Shown here: positions 12,580-24,524 of the stretch, in pieces
Numbering within the stretch: the stretch's first letter is position 1
Layout: every line of letters begins with the position of its first letter
Source: Pleurostoma richardsiae
Taxonomy: Eukaryota > Ascomycota > Sordariomycetes > Calosphaeriales > Pleurostomataceae
DNA length: 64,000 nucleotides
NCBI GenBank assembly: GCA_030052745.1
Contig: JANBVO010000001.1
Coordinates: forward strand, 1,488,001-1,552,000
Direction: 5' to 3'
Notes under the pieces: model-generated
Seen by the model: the letters and a program-made list of their open reading frames with translations, nothing else
Databases searched by the model: none
What the model was told of the DNA's origin: nothing
Position numbers and translations under genes: made by a program

Positions 12580-13196
12580 ATCACAGCAGAGCCCGCAGGA
12601 GCTGTTTCGCTTCGTGGTTCTCTCGGCGTCTGACCTTGCGTCGCCTTCCGAGACTGAGCAGCGCATCGACAGGCTGTATAACCTCACCGGAGGGTCGAAT
12701 GTGGGCCTCGTCTTTCTCCTGGGCGAAGGGGGGGACATGTCTGGCTTCATGCAGCTGCAGTTATCGTACGTGGCAAAGCCCCTTCTGTCCTATCTCGACC
12801 CCCTGGGATTGAAAAAAGTGGTGGACAGGCTACTTACCGCCATGAAGCATCCTCACCAAGTTCCACATCCCACTTATCCCCGTCCAGGCAGCCACAGCCT
12901 TGCCCAAGACCATCAACGCCTTCCAGCAGCAGCTCATCGTCTCCCTCTCCGGTGCGCCGCGCCATGCAGCAACAGCCGCTCAGCCTGCCGTAACACGTCT
13001 GCTGCCATACTGCGCACTGGGTTCGCGATTGGGCGAGCATGCAGTCAACGTTCTAAGCGACACTAACAGCGGGTTCTGCGATCTGGTCACCAAGGCGGGC
13101 AGTGAGGATGGCAACGCCGAGCTGGTGCACTGGCTTGGCGCCGACGTCGCGAAGCGGGCGATCCAGTTCTGGACGCATGAGTACACGGCCAAGTAG
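12580..13196 (+). CDS. Unrecognised small two-exon protein (5' end unresolved)
   Basis: I do not recognise this family. Two exons join cleanly: 12580..12765 (after acceptor CAACAG) and 12848..13196, with an 82 bp intron (GTACGT...GAAG) that turns QLQLS into QLQLSILTKFHIPLIPV in frame. The visible ~177 residues run from SQQSPQELFRFVVLSASDLA, a beta-strand-like start, through RIDRLYNLTGGSNVGLVFLL to a helical C-terminus ending in FWTHEYTAK. Alternating hydrophobic strands and helices suggest a soluble alpha/beta fold; there is no signal peptide or membrane segment. An in-frame TGA near 12527 and no suitable ATG mean that the true start lies in an upstream exon I could not define. The coherence of the spliced frame argues for a real gene. 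Confidence 0.6.
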
Positions 13197-16100
13197 ATGC
13201 ATGAAGAGGGCTTGCTGTTGGTAAGAGCTGCGCCGGTGAGGCTGCGGCACGGGGGGTCATTGGGCCGGGAGCATCCTTCGGCTTGCTGCCCGCGGCTAGG
13301 AAGGCACTTCCAAGGTCTCGGCTGCGCATCGTGTATGATAGAGAGCTTCTGCTGCGTTTGCAATCGTGCCCGTCTGCTAGCGGTTGATTGATGGCCTATC
13401 TCATGATCAGCCATCGTTCTGTGATGGCTCAGAGTAAAGGCTAGTGAGGGGAAGTGCACCTGCTGCTGGACTGTATCATTCTGATCATTGCATATGGCTC
13501 TTTGCCAGAAGGCCTGGTGCTGCAGGGTAGGGAAGAGTGTGATGTGGCGCTTCATGCATGCAGAATAGCTATTTTCGTCCACGGTTCTCTGACCCGGACT
13601 CGCTCACATCACAAGGACAAGACGCCCGGGGTTCTCTCGTTTTCGTTGCCATGGCGTCGATCCTTAAAAGAGGAAGAGAAAACTGGGCTTACGTGGCATT
13701 GAAGACACCCACGCGATACCCATTATGACCACTCTGTCATAGGTGTACACAGCATGATTGGGCATCCAGGCCCGCTGGCGCAAGTGCAAATCGTGTCTTT
13801 TGTTTGACAAGAGGTCCCATCGACGAATGCCGTAAGCATGTTCTCCGCGCAGGAACGCATCCAATATCACCAGCTGTCACTGACATCACGGTCATCTCTT
13901 CACCCTGCGATACCCGCTGTATGATGCTAACCAAGTCGTCACACCAAGACACCGTCATGCTTGTCGTATGATGCCAAGTGTGCTCAACAGCTAGGGCCTA
14001 GCAAATCAATGGAGGAAAGAGCGGTGATGAACTCGTCACCGGGAGTAGCCAAGATCATAAGAATTCCGGGGCCAGGATCGGTCCAGGTGACTGAGAGAAG
14101 CATAGTCTGGATAGGCCACGGGGGTGAGGAGACGAGCCCGTGGAGAGCCATCATGATGCAGACCCGGTCTCCGCGACTCCATGAAGATGCGCCATGCAGT
14201 AGACGGTGACTAAGGTAGGCCAATGTGACTGACTGCCACTGATCAACATCAATCACATCTGCTTCGCTCACTTGAGCCTAGTAGGTCGTTGACAAGAAGG
14301 CTGAAGAACGTGGGGTCCAAAGATATATGTATGCGATTTCTATCGCTGACAGATACCGAGGGCACTACCAAAAGAACTGTCTCATAGAGCGTTCCTCTGA
14401 AATTTTCAATAGGCCTCTGGGCTATGGCTTCTCTATGCAATGGGCCTTTTAGTTCAACCTCCCTAAAAGGATAATAGGAAATACTGTATGGTGGGTGAAC
14501 TGTGTTTACTATTACTCCGTTTGTTCTAACTCTCGGAAGCGGTGAGACAGTTCTTTTGGTAGGGTCCTTCGTATATCGCCGAGAGATAGATTCCGGCGCC
14601 AAATCCGGGGACAGAGGTGCAATTGACCAGTTGAAGAGCCGGTTCGTGGTGACGGTGAGCATCATCACCTCGCAGGTGAGGAGTGATCGTTAGCGGGACG
14701 ACCCTAGTCGCCGCGATTGGCTGGGTGTGCCACCCCATCACGGCCTCCACAGCCGGCCCCGGGAAGATCGAGCAGAGTCCAATGACAGTCGTCGTACAAC
14801 CGCCGACAAGACGTTAGACAGCCTCGCGGCGCTGGCGTTGCTAGCTGCAGAAGTGCCCTTTGATCTCACTCTGCGCATGGCTTGCGTGCGGCCCGGGGCG
14901 TGCTGGTGATCGAATCCTCCGAAGATCGTGCCTGGAGTTGTGCTCTGTCCTGGTAGGCTCTTCGAAGCCTGCGGTGATGACTCCGCTGCAGGTGGGATTT
15001 CCTGAACGGGCCACATCCCATCCATCTCGACTTCGCGATGGTTGCAAGAGACTCCAATGAAAGCAGTTGTGTATACGCTAAAGCAGGGGCGCTTTTTCAG
15101 CCTCTCCTGCATCTTGGCAATGTGGTGTCCTAATCTGATCACAGACGTCTTGACAGTGCAACTGCGCTTCTTGACGTGCATTGAGACGAGTGACAGTTCG
15201 ACATCTTCCTGCCGTTGACATCGGATAGAAACCTGCTCTTCACCTCTTCAGTCACAAGAACTAGGCACAGACATGAATCCTTCGGCATTTCATCACGTTC
15301 AGATGGCGGCTGCGACTGCAAGTGCGTCAAGTTCGAACGAGAACCAGATGGGGAGAGAAGCCGCAGTCTGACTTCGCCATTGCTCGGGGAAACTGAACGA
15401 GGAACAAGGGTTCGGCCCCATGTCGTCGATAATGAAGCCAGGCAAGCAGCTTCAATTGACGATCATGAGCCTATTCGCTGTGTCATGGAACGATAGTTCA
15501 GATCGATAACCACCGCAATCGCTTTCTTAGAGCGAGACAGCTGACATGGCAACCCTTTGGTTGCCGGGTGCGCCTCGAGCCGTACTGTAGTTAGACCTGA
15601 GCTTGGGCCAGATAATCTTCTCTCAAACGCCTTGTGCCTCACCCGCGACCAGCTAAGCCAGGCCTCCTCGGGCTGAGCGCTTGATCGACGTCTCAAGTTG
15701 ACCGTATGACACCAACGACACTCGGCGTTCGAGAAGAGATGACAGCTTTCTTCTTCCCTCGCCATTGTCATGTTGCGCCGTCTCGTTAGACTGTCGTCCG
15801 ACAGCCACCACGAGGCGGCACAGCAGAGATGTGGTTGTACCGTACCTACGCTAGCCTGCTTAAACGAGCCCAAACGTATCACCATACCATACCCACTACG
15901 TGTATGTAGGTAGTCGCTTACACAAGACGGTGAACTCTTTGACAATTGCCCACGCTCGACTTACTCAGAGCCACATGCAACTCGCTGTGAAAATAACACA
16001 AAAGACTCGAGATATCGAAGATTTCATTGTCACTTCACCGCAGAAAGAGCTTGCCGAGTGACCCCGCCAGCGCCACGATCCGCTCCGGCCCCGCCAAGAA

Positions 16101-17720
16101 GTTGTGGTGTGGGAGCCCCTGGTCGCCTTCAGGGACTGCCCCTGTCGGAATCGCCCCTTGCCCTAGCCGAAGCAGGCGGCAAGCGGCCTCATTGGCCCGA
16201 CATGCAGCCTCCGGCAACATCTGGCAACCCTCTAACCGCCCAGCCGTCTTCCAATCAACCTTGGCGGCTCCCGCTGTGCTATTCTCAACTCTAAAGCCCA
16301 TTTCGACGACCTCTCCCAGCGCCCAATGCTTTCTGGCCGTCCTACTGCAAGCTCCCGCATACGGGCCCTGGCCGTGGCAGTGGCTTGCAGTCCCGGTCTC
16401 TGTCCCGCGCTGATTGGGCGAAGACATGAATGATACTACTCTCCGACTAGCAGAGAGGAGAATGGCCCTGCTTTGCATCTGGCCATCTGACTTCCCGCCG
16501 GACGTGACAATATCCACTCGTTCTAAACCGGATGGGGATCGTATGGCATTCTGCACGCAAGAGATGGAACGTCAGTTCAGGCCTGCCGGCCCAGGCCCGC
16601 CCAACCTTGGCTCATGAGACTGCAATACCGTCGTTTAGCGCGGACCTCTTCCTCGGGCTGCGAGTTGCGGTCACTGATGGTGGTGGAGATGGTGGTGGTG
16701 GGCTTACCCGTCCCACGGACTCCCACATGCCCTGTCGCTTCTTAAACGTGCATGTCCCGCCTACGTCTGAAGATCAAGCAGACTCCATACATGCTAAAAT
16801 ACCGTCCTGCCTCAGATCTCCCCCCTTGACGTGCCCCCGTCGTCCTGTCTGATCTCCAAACCTTCAATGCGACGAAGGTGATGGATCCCTGACATCTGCC
16901 AGGCATAGACACACAGCTCGCCCTCGACTGAGCCTCAGCTCCCCCCACATCGAGCATCCAGCCGTCTGCGCTCAGCGAGAGCTCGTATATACCCTTCCCC
17001 CCTGGCAGCCCCGTCGAACTGGAAACCACCTTAATGCCGCTCGGATGCCCGCTGTCATCATAGACAAGATCTCCCGAACCTGGATCACGGACGACATCGC
17101 CCAAGTGTCAAGCGAGAAACATCCGATACGGGCCCCATCTCGCTAGCAGGGCCTCTGATACAACCTCTCCCGGCCCGGGCGCTGCCCACAGGCCAAGTAC
17201 CCATCGTCTCTTCCGAACTCCGCCCGCGCCCCCATTCCACGCCAAGGGGGAAAAGAAGGAGAAGCAGGCGAAATATAGTCCTGTCAGGCCCCGCTGGCCG
17301 CGGCCGTCTCAGGGCTCCTCTTCCACCTTCTTCCTTTTCCCTTCGGTAGCGCTGGTGCACTCGCTTGTCGATAGCCTTCTTTCATATCGGCGACCCTTTC
17401 TGTTCGTTCGCCAAGAGCCAGGTCCGGATACCTGTGCCCTTGATTTCGCTTCGTTCTTTTTTTCGACCTCTTCGACACTTTCGACCTTCCTTTCGTGGGT
17501 GGATCTTGCCTGGTGGTTTGCTGGAGACAATTCGGGTGTCGACGACTTCGCTTTACCTTCTTTCTTCCCCGGGCCTGGAGCATCGATTTCAGTTCGGAGG
17601 CAAGTTTGGGTCCACGGTCGAACCGAGGCAAACCGTCAAGAGAAAGGAAGGGCAACTTGTTGAAGGTCGAGGAAAGAAAGATAGGACGCAAGAGAGCAGG
17701 AGTAACCAGACGGGAGCAAC
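13197..17720. other. Gene-poor interval of about 4.5 kb
   Basis: I found no gene I can support. Open frames are short, overlap on opposite strands and show no recognisable domain. The stretch around 14290-14560 is more AT-rich than its surroundings. From about 17285 to 17720 the DNA is pyrimidine-rich and is probably the leader of the DUF7727-type gene. It could hide a non-coding RNA, an orphan gene or an eroded mobile element. Confidence 0.5.
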
Positions 17721-18291
17721 ATGGGCAAGCTTATCAAGAACCACTGGGCGAGGCTCATCATCCTCAGCTCTGCAGCCTGTACGTGGAACCCCGGGAAAGA
17801 GGCGTATCTCGTGGAAACTTCAAGAGCGGACAGTACTAACAAGAGGGACAGACCAAGTCGCTGCAGCTATCGAGGGCTTCTTCTGGCCCAAGATCTTCTG
17901 GGACTTCCTCACCAAGTCTCTCGACCCGGCGGTCAAGCCCATCCCGATCCTGCAGATCATCAACCTGATCATGGGCCTCTTCATGCTCGCATGGGAGTGG
18001 CCGCTGGGGTTTCTCGCGGGCTCCTCCATTCACAGGAGCATCGAGGCCCGCTTGGCCGTCCTGCCCCTGGCGTCGCTGTCCGCGATCCTCATCTACCAGG
18101 GCACCAATCCTGCGCTCTACTACCTGATCGGCATGGTCGTCTACTTCTGGGCCTACAGCGAGGGAGAGGTGCGTTCTTTTGCACTCGTTCTTGTTTGTTA
18201 TATTGGACTTCCCGCTGACTTGAGAACCTAGATCATCTGTGCCAAGCCGTGGACTCTACCCCAGAGAGGAGCCAGAGGCGGACGGGCATGA
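17721..18291 (+). CDS. DUF7727-type fungal membrane protein
   Basis: Small multi-pass membrane protein of a family widespread in filamentous fungi; the molecular role is unknown. Exons 17721..17778, 17852..18168 and 18232..18291 give 144 residues. Intron 1 (GTACGT...ACAG) has a perfect TACTAAC branch site and intron 2 is GTGCGT...CTAG. The protein starts MGKLIKNHWARLIILSSAAY, continues QVAAAIEGFFWPKIFWDFLT, and has about four hydrophobic segments: the N-terminal one, ILQIINLIMGLFMLAWEWPL, LAVLPLASLSAILIYQG and ALYYLIGMVVYFWAY. The last exon adds only IICAKPWTLPQRGARGGRA. The family name is my recollection; the gene structure is well supported. Confidence 0.88.
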
Positions 18292-19486
18292 GACTCATCT
18301 TCTTGCTCCTGGCAGACCTGCCACCATATATATACCTATGTATGCGCCTTCCAGTTGCCTGCAGCCCTAAACTGGAGACGACACATACCGTACATAGCAC
18401 GCCGACAAACGCAATTTTCGTTCTAGACGGCACTTCTGCTTTCCCACATATATATCTTTTTTTATTACGGCCTCTTTTCCGGGCCCGTCACAGCGTCGCC
18501 CATTCAAAGACAATCGAAGACAGCAAGTACAAGGACGATACCACAATGAGGCATCTCTGTTAGGTTTTTTCTCCCCCACCAGGCGCTTAGAAGGTGGCAG
18601 AAGAGGCGATGGAGCTGGGAAGACCCTGCTCGGGTGCGCAGCAAGGAGGGTAGGAGACGGGGGAAGAAACAGGCGAGACGGAGTCGGTTGTACTACTACC
18701 CATCATGCATCCCATGATACCACCAACAATGCAAATCCAGCAAGTTCACATGTATCTACGGAAGGGGGGTCTGGAAGGGGAGAGTGAGGAGACCCCGTGT
18801 TTGCTGTTTGTTGGTGCTTATTCTCTGCCTAGCTTTTCCTTGTTACAGCTATGGCAGAGTGGCTCTGATGAAACCGCCTTTTTAGAGAGAATAGCACGAT
18901 ATAATACCAGCTGGATGTGAAGATCCAAATGAGACGAGATTTCCAAGAATGTCCCTAGAGTTAATCTTAGCCGTAGCGGTCCAGAGTGCTTCTGGGGAGG
19001 CAGGGATGGGACCCGAAACGTGAATTCAAACAATCTCAAAACGCTCAAGCGATTACATAGCAGCCACAGATGTAGGTGGCTTATAAGCAGCAACAGATCG
19101 CCTCACCATGAGAACAAGCTCACTGGGTCAATGATTGTACAGGCAAACGGTGGGAGACTGAGAAACGCTTTGCAAGCTATAGCAATGCTGTCTTTTTTGT
19201 CTTCTTCGTTGGCTTCAAATCGCGTCCGCTTGAGTCGTCAAATCAAAAAGTTTGACCGCAGTCGACTCTCACTCATCGCAATACCAATCATGAACCGATG
19301 CAATGATCCCTCAGTGTCACGCTCATCATTCACATTTCCTCTTAATGCTCCTAAACTAGGTGCATGACGTTCCTCCCCTGCAGCTAATCATAAGCTGGCG
19401 TCGTGAGCCAAGCGCTATGAAGCGTCTCACGGCTGACAGTCCCTCTGCCAGCATGTCGGCCTCCGGTGTGCTTGTGAGCGCTATCT
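18292..19486. other. Intergenic between convergent genes
   Basis: 3' flanks of the DUF7727-type gene and of the Rtc3-like gene. Nothing coding or structured stands out. Confidence 0.55.
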
Positions 19487-20099
19487 CTAAGCCGCAAGCA
19501 GGCCGCCGTTGGAGTCGTTCCGGTTTCCCTGGCGCTCAACCAGCTGTAGAGAAAAGTAATGTTAGCAACAAAGTCATGGGAACGATCATTAAGTTCGAGA
19601 CAGCGTGAACTTACATGAGATTCCTGAAGACTGCCGGTCTCCAGAATCTTCTTGATGACCTCATCGTCGTTATGGGTGCCAAACTCATTGTCGAGTGAGG
19701 CCTTCGATGCCTGGTCGAATGTGCCCTGTGCACCCTGCCTGTTGGTGTCGAATATCATTGGTCAGCGACCGCTTATTCATGATATGATGCAATTCAAGTA
19801 GGCGCCAGCAAGGCCAACCCAGATGGCCGGGACAGCCGAACAAGAGCCCATCGTCTCGCAGAAAACGAGACCTAGATACAGCGATCTCACATGGGCTGCG
19901 CCTGGGATCGTTAAAAGAGAGCGGGAAAAGCTTACTTGTGCGTGACAAAGACCTCGAACGATGATACAAATTGGGTCAACGGAATGGACTTGTCGTTCAG
20001 CCACTTCTTGTAGGTCTCGACATCGTCCAGGAAAACAAGGAAGTCGTCGCTCTTGCCCTTGAAGTGCAGTTTGATCTGCTCAGCACCGCCGCGCGCCAT
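19487..20099 (-). CDS. RTC3: Rtc3-like single SBDS-domain protein
   Basis: Small fungal protein equal to the N-terminal domain of SBDS (Shwachman-Bodian-Diamond); the yeast relative Rtc3/Hgh-type protein is linked to RNA metabolism and stress. Segments 20099..19936, 19738..19615 and 19543..19487 give 114 residues. Introns are 197 bp (GTAAGC...ACAG, the longest here) and 71 bp (GTAAGT...ACAG). The sequence starts MARGGAEQIKLHFKGKSDDF and has FVTHKQGAQGTFDQASK across the first junction, then NEFGTHNDDEVIKKILETG, all typical of the family. The third exon (LVERQGNRNDSNGGLLAA) is less conserved, so its acceptor is the weakest call. A TATA-like TTTATATT lies about 190 bp upstream on the coding strand. 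Confidence 0.88.
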
Positions 20100-21327
20100 T
20101 GTGATGTTTGGATTGAAGTGAGATGAGAGATATGAGTGTGTATTCAGTTGGTGGCGTCGTAAGAAGCCTTCGTGATGGTGTCCTTTCGAGTGTGGAAGAT
20201 GTGGCGTTGAGTTGTCGTCGTTCGGAGACTGATGGTTGATGGAGAGAGGAAGAAGGGAAATAAGTCTCGTGTCCTCTGAGGGCAGGTAGAATATAAAGAG
20301 GTCTGCTACTTCTCAATTCGGTGAAGCTTCCCGCGGTTTGTCATGTGCGGGTGATCGTCATGCTTGATGAGAGCTCCTGACAACCTACGTCATCGGTTGC
20401 CCGTCTTCTCCAGCTTTGGCGGGGCAGCTGTTCTGCAAGCTTCCTTCCCTCCTTGGACCTCAAGTACCGGGGCTACCATATCTGGCCCTTGAGGTACCTA
20501 CTTAGGGAGGACCAAGAAAGGCAGTCATGGCGGGGCAGGCCCAGCCACTTCCCGCCCGCCCCGCCAACGCAACTCCAAATACGTAACTGGTACTGAGATG
20601 TTCCTGCATCTTCGGCCGATTCCCGACGACGTCACTTATGGGGAACTGACCCGTACCTGCTCAACTGTCGGGAATGCCATTCCATTCAGGGGAATCCCAC
20701 CTCACAATGACATGTCCTCCCTCAACCGTGGGAGAAACCACGATTGTAGAGTACCTTGGACTAGGGTGACCCCATCACGAGCTTATTTCGTCTTCCGATG
20801 GGATACTAGAGAAGCAGGGGGAAGCTTCAAGTCACCTGTCAAACCAAAGGAGCGTAGCTTGTACCGGATAGATCAGGATCTCTGTAATCTACGAGGCACG
20901 TGGTGTAGGCACCTTATGTTTGCAGGCACTTCGCTCGCATGTGAAAGACTTGACAGGATGGAGCTCCTTGACATATACAACTCCGTGTCGGTGTCTTGTC
21001 GAGGCATTCCGCATCACAAAGCTTCATGCATCGAGCCTCGAACCTCAAATTCCAGTAGGAAGGCGGCATATACCTGCATTCAACCATCCTGGAAGTTCGG
21101 GCTCCGTCTCTCGACCCGGACCATCATGCTATCTTACACTTCGTCAACCGAATTTCTCTCCCTTTTAGCTGGGGCGGGAGGCGAGAAACAGACGTAAAAA
21201 TGCTCGTGGAAAAACATAACTCTGCCAGCCGGACATAGCGAATGGGTATAATAGAATCAAGCAATGCGCCTCCCACAGAAGAAGGTCGGTGAATCCTTCT
21301 GGACCACCCTGCCTCCCCTTTGTTCAG
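20100..21327. other. Intergenic, Rtc3-like promoter and RhoGEF 3' flank
   Basis: Promoter of the Rtc3-like gene (left) and 3' flank of the RhoGEF gene (right). It includes an ATG-initiated open frame at 20598-21197 (+), listed separately as doubtful. Confidence 0.55.
20598..21197 (+). CDS. Doubtful orphan open frame (199 codons)
   Basis: An uninterrupted ATG-started frame of 199 residues with no domain, signal peptide or membrane segment that I can see. Codon use is even, with no bias towards the C-ending codons favoured by neighbouring genes, which argues against strong expression. It may be chance, a lineage-specific gene or a relic. I list it because its length is somewhat above background. 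Confidence 0.15.
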   Translation: MFLHLRPIPDDVTYGELTRTCSTVGNAIPFRGIPPHNDMSSLNRGRNHDCRVPWTRVTPSRAYFVFRWDTREAGGSFKSPVKPKERSLYRIDQDLCNLRGTWCRHLMFAGTSLACERLDRMELLDIYNSVSVSCRGIPHHKASCIEPRTSNSSRKAAYTCIQPSWKFGLRLSTRTIMLSYTSSTEFLSLLAGAGGEKQT

Positions 21328-24300
21328 TCAACGGAACAAGTTACGGAAGCCCTGCGAGACAACGCCGCGCCGTAGCACATCGACCTTCGCCCATCTGCTC
21401 GAGAGCTTGTGGGACGAGGTCTTACGGGAGTCCCGCGACGTTCGTGGTGCGTTCTCCTTCTCCGAGGGGCACGGTGAGATCTTTGACATGCCCGACGCGC
21501 CCCTGCTGAGGTGCACGCTATTTGGCGAAGATGTCCTGAGCGCCGGCAGTCCTGCAGTAAGCTCCTCGAGGTGCCACGTAGCCTGCGTCTTGGTAATCCC
21601 TATGTGGTGAACAGTCGCAGTGCTATTCATCGCCTCATCGCTGCTGACAGCCAGAGGCTTCGGGCTCTGTTTCTTAGACTCGTCGTCAATGACTGACAGG
21701 CGTGATGGCAGAAGGTCATCCGAGACAGAGAGCTCGCGCCTCGCTCCAGCTTCGTTGTTGACGTGTGGTGCTTCAGGGGTAACTGTGCAGTCACCATCAC
21801 CGACCGTCTTATTGGTGCTGGCAACACTGACAGAACGTCTAGTGAAGGTGCTCGCAATGCTCGCGACGCTCAACTTTCGAATCATAGAAGATGCTGAGGC
21901 GCGAACCAAATGCTCGCTTCTCGCCCGAGTCGTCATACCAGGAAATGGAAGGGCTTCACGAGTCCAGACGTCCGCCAGCAGCGCCTCGAGCCGGGCTCTG
22001 TCTACTCGGGATGGCGTCAACACCGGAATGCGGCTGTTGGTGGTAAGTAGCGATTGAGATCGGTTGATAGAAGAACTAGACGAAGGGGTCGAAGGGTCCT
22101 TCTCGAGACTTGTGTTCTTGAGAATGACTTGACATAACGGCGACTTTGGCCCTACCGTAGTTGCGCGGTGAATGGATAACCGCCGCGCAATGGTCCCTGT
22201 ACCCATCTGTCAGCATCTCTCACATCTTACTGCGAGCTTATAGCTAGTTTAAGCATACCCTGCTTGCCAAAAACGGTACCAAGGCTCTTGATATTCAAGG
22301 AAAGTGAGCAAAAAGGGTTAGATTCCGTTAGGTCTTTGCCACCCCGGCCAACACCGTGCGCCAGCCTCAATCGCCACTCTGTTCCCTCTTTAGGGCCACA
22401 TGCAGTCATGATGAGTTCGTACAACTGGCAATCGAACTCGAAGATGAGCTTCCAGGAAAACGGTGCTGTGTGGCACTGCAAACCTAGGGTGGGTTGGTAA
22501 ACGGCCCTGTACTCTGGGTTGAGGAGCATCACGTACCTCGTCCATTGTCGGCAGTCTCCAACTTTACGTTGGCTAGTGGGATACACGCTCGAAGCATATA
22601 GACGTGGTCGACTTTGCTAGCTGAACCAAGGCATAGCCAGTCCCTGTACAGAAGTGAAATCATGTACTTCCCATCAACCCCTTCCTTTGTCTGCCAGCAT
22701 ACATGCAGTACACCACAGAGTTGGATGTGCCCGAACGAGCGAATGCGACTCTTCGATGCGGCATCGAGCTTCTGGCGAGGGTTAGAATTATTCTGTGTTG
22801 ACTCTTTCTCGTGGATACTCACTTGATCCGGGAAGACGAGACGATCTTGAAGAAGCCAAGTCCGTTCTAAGATGGCCTTGGCATGGGTACCATCGGTAGC
22901 TCGATTGATCTCAGCCGTAGCTTCCCTCATTCTCGCCAGAGTATTATCAATCTCCAGATGAGAATGAGGACAGTCGCAGACAGGAGTATACTTCAAGAGT
23001 TCGGCAAAAAGTAAGGAGTACTTGCAGACTCTCTGGATGGGCTAGCAATGTTAGTCGCCGATGAAGAGATATATGGCAACGATAGCTCACCTTGACAAGG
23101 AGATCACCGATGGTGAGGGACTTCTTCGACAGGTCATTATGTCCATGTGCGGAGCCAAGAGAAGACGCCAGTGCCTCGAGTCCTTTCTGGTACGTTTCCC
23201 ATAGTGGCATTGTACGATGCGCAGCCGCAATGTCCTTCATCATCATCTCGTATTTGGCGCCATATTCCTCGTATATGAAGAAGCGGTTCATCTTTATGCT
23301 TGTCAGCTAGGAACTGCAAACCAGGTCGTCCGTAAGGTTGGGGTGGTGGGCTCACTTTCTTGTTGAAGATCTTAGCGACCTCGGCTGCCACCTGAGGCTC
23401 TGCGGTCATTCCTGGGATAGTCTGAAGCCACGGGACACCCTCCTTATCTTCAGGAACGGCATCTAGGCTTCTCCATCGTTGATGCCCATGGCTAGCAGGT
23501 CTCGGTGTATGACGAGTTAGGTCAAGTTGGGTGTACTCGGAATGCGGAACGACGCGATGTATGTCCCCTAGCATCTCCTCATGTAGCTCGACGATGTCTC
23601 CTAGGTTTTGGTTGATTGACGAGCGAAGCTTGGCTGGGAGCGTGGGCAGAGAAACTAGGATTGTAACATAGACCTGAGCACTTGTTGTTTAGCAGACCTC
23701 CGTCAACGGAATGGGGAAGGACTGACGTTCATGAGGAACCTGATATCACCAATATATCCTTCCTCTGTTTCGATAAGCTCTTCAAGAATACGGCGTCTCT
23801 GCAACGAGCGTTCCAAAACGTCCTTATCCATCACCAATGACTTTTCCAAGCATGAGCTATCCTCCGAAAATCTTGCGCCAGACAAGGAAGCCCGGCTGCT
23901 CCGATCAGTTCGTGCTTGTCCGCGGGAGGACCGGAGAGTATTCTTTCTCGAACGACCAAGAACACTGAAACTAGAAAGACTGATGCTGGCGCTTCGCACA
24001 TGCCTGACAAACCCGAAGGAAGACCCAGATGAGGAATGTCGATGGCTACTGTGTCTCCTGCATTCAGGCGGGGCGTCATCGAGCATCGATGCTGGCTTGT
24101 ACAAGCCCATGCTGTCATTGAGAAGCCCTTGTCTTTGCATGGTTCGTTTGCGGAGTGATTTCATCCACTTGTGGAAGGGTCTCTCGGGCTTGAGAATAGC
24201 GAAATCGACCGCTGCGACCTGGTCACCGTCACGAGAGGCTTGTTCGTCTTGTACCTTGCACTTGAGGTCATCCACATCGTCGAGTGTAAAACTCAGAGCA

Positions 24301-24524
24301 GGCATGTTGTCTAAGGCGCTCCAAGCATCAGCAACCTCGACGTGTATGTCGTCTGGGCCCGAGGACGCCAGCGGGACATCGTCAAACTCTCCACCAATGG
24401 GTTCCGGAGAGAAAGACGGCGGGGCGACGTCCCTCACGGCATCGCTTACGCTCGCTCTCCGGGTTGTCTGCCCCGAGCTGCTCCGCGAACGCGATCCGTA
24501 TTCGTGGGCCTCCGTGGGATTCAT
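21328..24524 (-). CDS. Dbl-homology (RhoGEF) domain protein
   Basis: Predicted guanine nucleotide exchange factor for Rho/Cdc42-type GTPases. Seven coding segments: 24524..23727, 23673..23356, 23291..23091, 23041..22823, 22771..22537, 22483..22259 and 22196..21328, joined by introns of 49-64 bp, giving 954 residues. A Ser/Arg-rich N-terminus precedes the DH domain at about 246-510: ILEELIETEEGYIGDIRFLM (CR1), then PIQRVCKYSLLFAELLKYTP at 440 (the CR3 helix that contacts the GTPase). A PH-like region follows at about 513-665 (IQLCGVLHVCWQT, then CHTAPFSWKLIFEFDCQLYE). The C-terminus of about 290 residues is Ser/Thr-rich and disordered. Intron 1 uses the rarer donor GTCAGT; intron 5 was placed at 22484..22536 because the nearer acceptor would leave only 23 bp. 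I cannot name the partner GTPase. Confidence 0.87.

Noticed and set aside
16027-16556. Overlapping open frames on both strands in the gene-poor interval
   Set aside because: The two strands are open over the same bases, have no domain and are GC-driven; neither is favoured.
22514-22536. 23 bp intron in the RhoGEF gene (nearest in-frame acceptor)
   Set aside because: Too short to splice. The next in-phase acceptor gives a normal 53 bp intron and a better sequence around CHTAPFSWK.
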